Part shown: positions 32,401 to 33,527 of the stretch, piece by piece | How the letters are laid out: every line of letters begins with the position of its first letter | Position numbering within the stretch: position 1 is the first letter of the stretch | Assembly: GCA_964467175.1 (NCBI GenBank) | Contig: CAYXNY010000034.1 | Span: forward strand, 1-33,527 | Reading direction: 5' to 3' | From: JAWAFD01 sp964467175 | Lineage (GTDB): Archaea > Micrarchaeota > Micrarchaeia > Anstonellales > J096 | Length of the DNA stretch: 33,527 bases | The notes under the pieces: model-generated | Databases searched by the model: none | Told to the model about the DNA's origin: nothing | The model's input: only the letters and a program-made list of their open reading frames with translations | Translations under genes and position numbers: made by a program

Positions 32401-33083
32401 TCGACAACAAACTCCTCGATCCCTCCATTATGCAAAAATTCTTCTTCAACCCCGCTTCTCTCATCCTTGAAAACTATTCTCAGCCCCTTGTTCAAAAAGG
32501 AAAGCTCTCTGAGCCTTTCCCTCACCAGCTCGTAGTCAAAATCAACCTCCCTGAACACGAGCGGGTCGGGCTTGAACCTTACGATCGTTCCGGAATAGGT
32601 TGTGTCGCCTATTGTTTCAACAGGGCTTGCGGGGTTCCCTCTTTTGTATTGCTGTCTGTATATTTTTCCATTCCTGTGCACCTCAACCTCCATCCACTCG
32701 CTCAGCGCATTCACAACGCTTACACCAACCCCGTGCAACCCTCCGCTTACTGTGTACGCGCCCTTCTCGAATTTTCCTCCTGCGTGAAGCTTTGTGATTA
32801 CAATTTCCAGTGCTGATATCTTATACTCCGGATGGACTTCCGTCGGGATCCCCCTTCCATCGTCCCTCACCATCGCGCTTCCATCCTTCTTTATCACAAC
32901 CTCTATGTTTTTGCAAAAACCAGCGAGCGCTTCGTCCACGCTGTTGTCTATCACTTCAAAAAGAAGGTGGTTCAGCCCCTTTTTTCCGGTGTCCCCAATG
33001 TACATCGCAGGCCTTTTTCTCACCGCATCAAGCCCTTCAAGCACCTTTATAGATTCGGCTCCATATTTCGATTTTTCTTCCAT
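29490..33083 (-). CDS. gyrB: DNA gyrase subunit B, interrupted by an intein
   Basis: ATPase and Toprim subunit of gyrase, 1197 residues including a 568-residue intein, leaving a mature protein of ~629. The GHKL ATPase motifs are EVIDNSVDEALAG, DGRGIP and GGLHGVGVSVVNALS. Toprim begins with FIVEGDSAGGS, and its metal-binding TDADVDG follows the intein immediately. The long insertion seen in E. coli GyrB is absent. The ATG at 33083 has a GAAGTGA site upstream; GTG at 33092 is an alternative. Splicing is required for activity because the intein separates the two halves of the catalytic Toprim fold. It heads an operon with gyrA and a secreted protein. Confidence 0.96.
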   Translation of the reverse strand: MEEKSKYGAESIKVLEGLDAVRKRPAMYIGDTGKKGLNHLLFEVIDNSVDEALAGFCKNIEVVIKKDGSAMVRDDGRGIPTEVHPEYKISALEIVITKLHAGGKFEKGAYTVSGGLHGVGVSVVNALSEWMEVEVHRNGKIYRQQYKRGNPASPVETIGDTTYSGTIVRFKPDPLVFREVDFDYELVRERLRELSFLNKGLRIVFKDERSGVEEEFLHNGGIEEFVVELNKAKAALHRPVYFQKEVDGCVVEYAIQYNDGYYETVYSFANDIRTEEGGTHLSGFRTAVTRAINDYIKENEMLKGEEKVSGDDVKEGLAAVLSVRLPEPQFEGQTKTKLGNSEMKGFVDSVVYDTLKTWMLEHPEDAKKIALKCINAMEAREAAKKAKEMIRRKGVFETSVLPGKLADCIEQNPEKAELFIVEGDSAGGSSKQGRDRQTQAILPLKGKILNVEKAPIHKIVKSEEIKNIILALGCGFEDDFDVSKLRYHKIIIMSVDYDEPTVIMDPNGFIKICKIGEFIDSHINCKEINRYKVLCFDIKTNKTTFKPIKKIIRHKITEPLFEITTAYGKKIRVTASHSLFTYKDGKIKLKKTSEFKKGDLIVAPMSLPLFKDGGGAEKSEKELDLLEEFLKIKDKLDVDVFVRGTPISSIWKKRVLAKHQKNPCLTEDRVEISSELMEEMRRARIEKGFSQKHVCDATGIKQPATFYSWERGASKPTLTHFKKYTTLLGFDEEQINSGFRIIPSKLEHIWNISFKNSGCNIVKDYIRVKEIKDEEMYALANADVYLSPTHYAHKSVKRFIPIDEGLMFVLGFFVAEGSCSQRNGVRFAIGNNNMKVASNLKSLLEKIFGTEAKFYASKGGGGEIKILNSVVSATFRHVFGFDKVDSSSKRIPSIVFNSPKALQAAFLKGYLFGDGTISKNGIHFSTSSKELANDLLYLLLANGVIASTSVCEPPKKSTIIRGKPVVTKLKSYRISITDKESLLALKSIWKDHHLAYHLKNKMKSNYKSGYNRKFIRVSGDLIALPIISIKKVQPTKKAVYDFSVEGDENFIAGFGALCAHNTDADVDGSHIRTLLLTLFYRYMKQIIEKGYLYIAQPPLYRVKKGKIIRYAYSDEELGKIISEIGEADIQRYKGLGEMNPEQLWETTMNPETRTLKKVTIEDAAIADQLFSILMGENVEPRREFIEKYATEVKQLDV
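29901..31604 (-). other. GyrB intein with LAGLIDADG endonuclease and Cro-like HTH
   Basis: 568 codons inserted between KIIIM and TDADVDG. Position 1 is Ser (SVDYDEPTVI), in place of the usual Cys. Block B is RVTASHSLFTY, and the end VYDFSVEGDENFIAG...LCAHN gives blocks F and G with the terminal His-Asn; the +1 extein residue is Thr. The homing endonuclease has the two LAGLIDADG helices as LGFFVAEG and LKGYLFGDGT, each with an acidic residue, so it may be active. Between block B and the endonuclease is a helix-turn-helix (MRRARIEKGFSQKHVCDAT...) of the Cro/CI type. All splicing residues needed are visible. Confidence 0.93.
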
Positions 33084-33157
33084 GGGGTTCACTTCGTAAA
33101 TTTATGCAAGAAGTTAAGGTTGAAAGTGCTTAAAAAGCTATCCATTTTTGTGCAAGA

Positions 33158-33307
33158 GAGCCTGCTGCAAATTAAAAAACTCGCCCCGCTTTTCCACCCT
33201 TCTATTTTCCTCATCTTTTACGAGAAGCGAAGCGAATAATATTTATTTTTTTGTTTTTTTATTTAAGCGAACAGCGGTTAAAAATTTTTTAAATTTACAA
33301 CACCCTA
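33158..33307. mobile_element. MITE-like non-autonomous element, copy B
   Basis: 150 bases, shorter than copy A at 17741. Left end GAGCCTGCTGCAAATT; right end, inverted, TAGGGTGTTGTAAATT. Shared internal blocks include TTTTACGAGAAGCGAA, an A/T tract of T-rich sequence, and AACAGCGGTTAAAA. No clear target duplication flanks it. It is just upstream of the gyrB start and may carry part of its promoter region. The rest of 33308-33376 shows nothing I can assign. Confidence 0.72.
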
Positions 33308-33376
33308 TTACCATAATATAATTTAGAAACGCAAACATTTTTTGGGAAGAGCAAGAGCCTCGGCAGCGGCGATAAA

Positions 33377-33526
33377 TTATATCCTTCCAAGCTTCTTTTT
33401 CAACATCTCCTTCGCTTCATCTATTTTTTCATGCGGGCAGATGACAAATGCGGTTGCGTTTCCCTCCTTAATAACGAATGCCTTTTCTTTTTTCCCATCC
33501 ACTTCGACTTTTTCAATCTCCTCTCC
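33377..33526 (-). CDS. C-terminal end of an unidentified protein (partial)
   Basis: 49 codons plus stop, open to the window edge. The C-terminus reads ...VDGKKEKAFVIKEGNATAFVICPHEKIDEAKEMLKKKLGRI in character: a beta strand, a turn, a CPHEK motif and a Lys-rich helix. I recognise no family. It runs toward the MITE-like repeat and is on the same strand as the gyrase operon. Confidence 0.6.
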   Translation of the reverse strand, partial: GEEIEKVEVDGKKEKAFVIKEGNATAFVICPHEKIDEAKEMLKKKLGRI

Positions 33527-33527
33527 G

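Noticed and set aside
1..33527. CRISPR array, rRNA or tRNA genes
   Set aside because: No regularly spaced repeats, rRNA signatures or cloverleaf sequences were seen on either strand by eye.

Overview
The window is archaeal. It encodes a replication factor C small subunit, a family B DNA polymerase ending in a PCNA-binding motif, Rad50 with a zinc hook, Pelota, deoxyhypusine synthase, an archaeal-type phosphopantetheine adenylyltransferase and a TtuA/NcsA-type tRNA thiolase. It also carries a canonical C/D-box guide RNA and many leaderless genes with a TATA-like box about 25 bases before the start codon. Genes are short and tightly packed, and six convergent pairs overlap at their 3' ends. A bacterial-type DNA gyrase is present. 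I infer a DPANN-type or similar compact-genome archaeon, but no rRNA is in the window and I cannot name the lineage.

Layout. 1-1190 is an accessory patch: the end of an insertion element, two small genes that look frameshifted, and a nested-hairpin repeat. 1195-3265 holds convergent patatin-like and metallo-beta-lactamase-fold hydrolases. 3396-5180 is a large lipoprotein with a beta-rich, outer-membrane-like C-terminal half. 5144-6272 is a tRNA-thiolation pair: a ThiS-like sulfur carrier that lacks the usual terminal Gly-Gly, overlapped by TtuA. A small zinc-finger gene follows, then a minus-strand operon of KaiC-like ATPase, small membrane protein and IleRS. 10439-12383 holds rfcS and a nucleotidyltransferase/HEPN pair with a palindromic candidate operator. 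12380-17682 holds Pelota, CoaD, rhomboid protease, MFS transporter, Ca2+/cation antiporter and deoxyhypusine synthase.

A MITE-like repeat (17741-17971) precedes a Cys-rich lipoprotein. A C/D-box sRNA then lies back to back with rad50 and appears to share an A/T-rich promoter with it. Next come a small secreted protein, a transglutaminase-like protein, polB, a protein with three tandem excisionase-like DNA-binding domains, and the gyrB-gyrA-secreted protein operon. GyrB is interrupted by a 568-residue intein immediately before the catalytic TDADVDG motif. A second copy of the MITE-like repeat follows, then the 3' end of an unidentified gene.

The points most worth a second look are the intein with its embedded Cro-like helix-turn-helix, the C/D sRNA whose two guides both point at the 16S decoding site, the sulfur carrier with Asp-Val in place of Gly-Gly, the MITE family whose ends match the element at the left edge, and the nucleotidyltransferase/HEPN operator arrangement.
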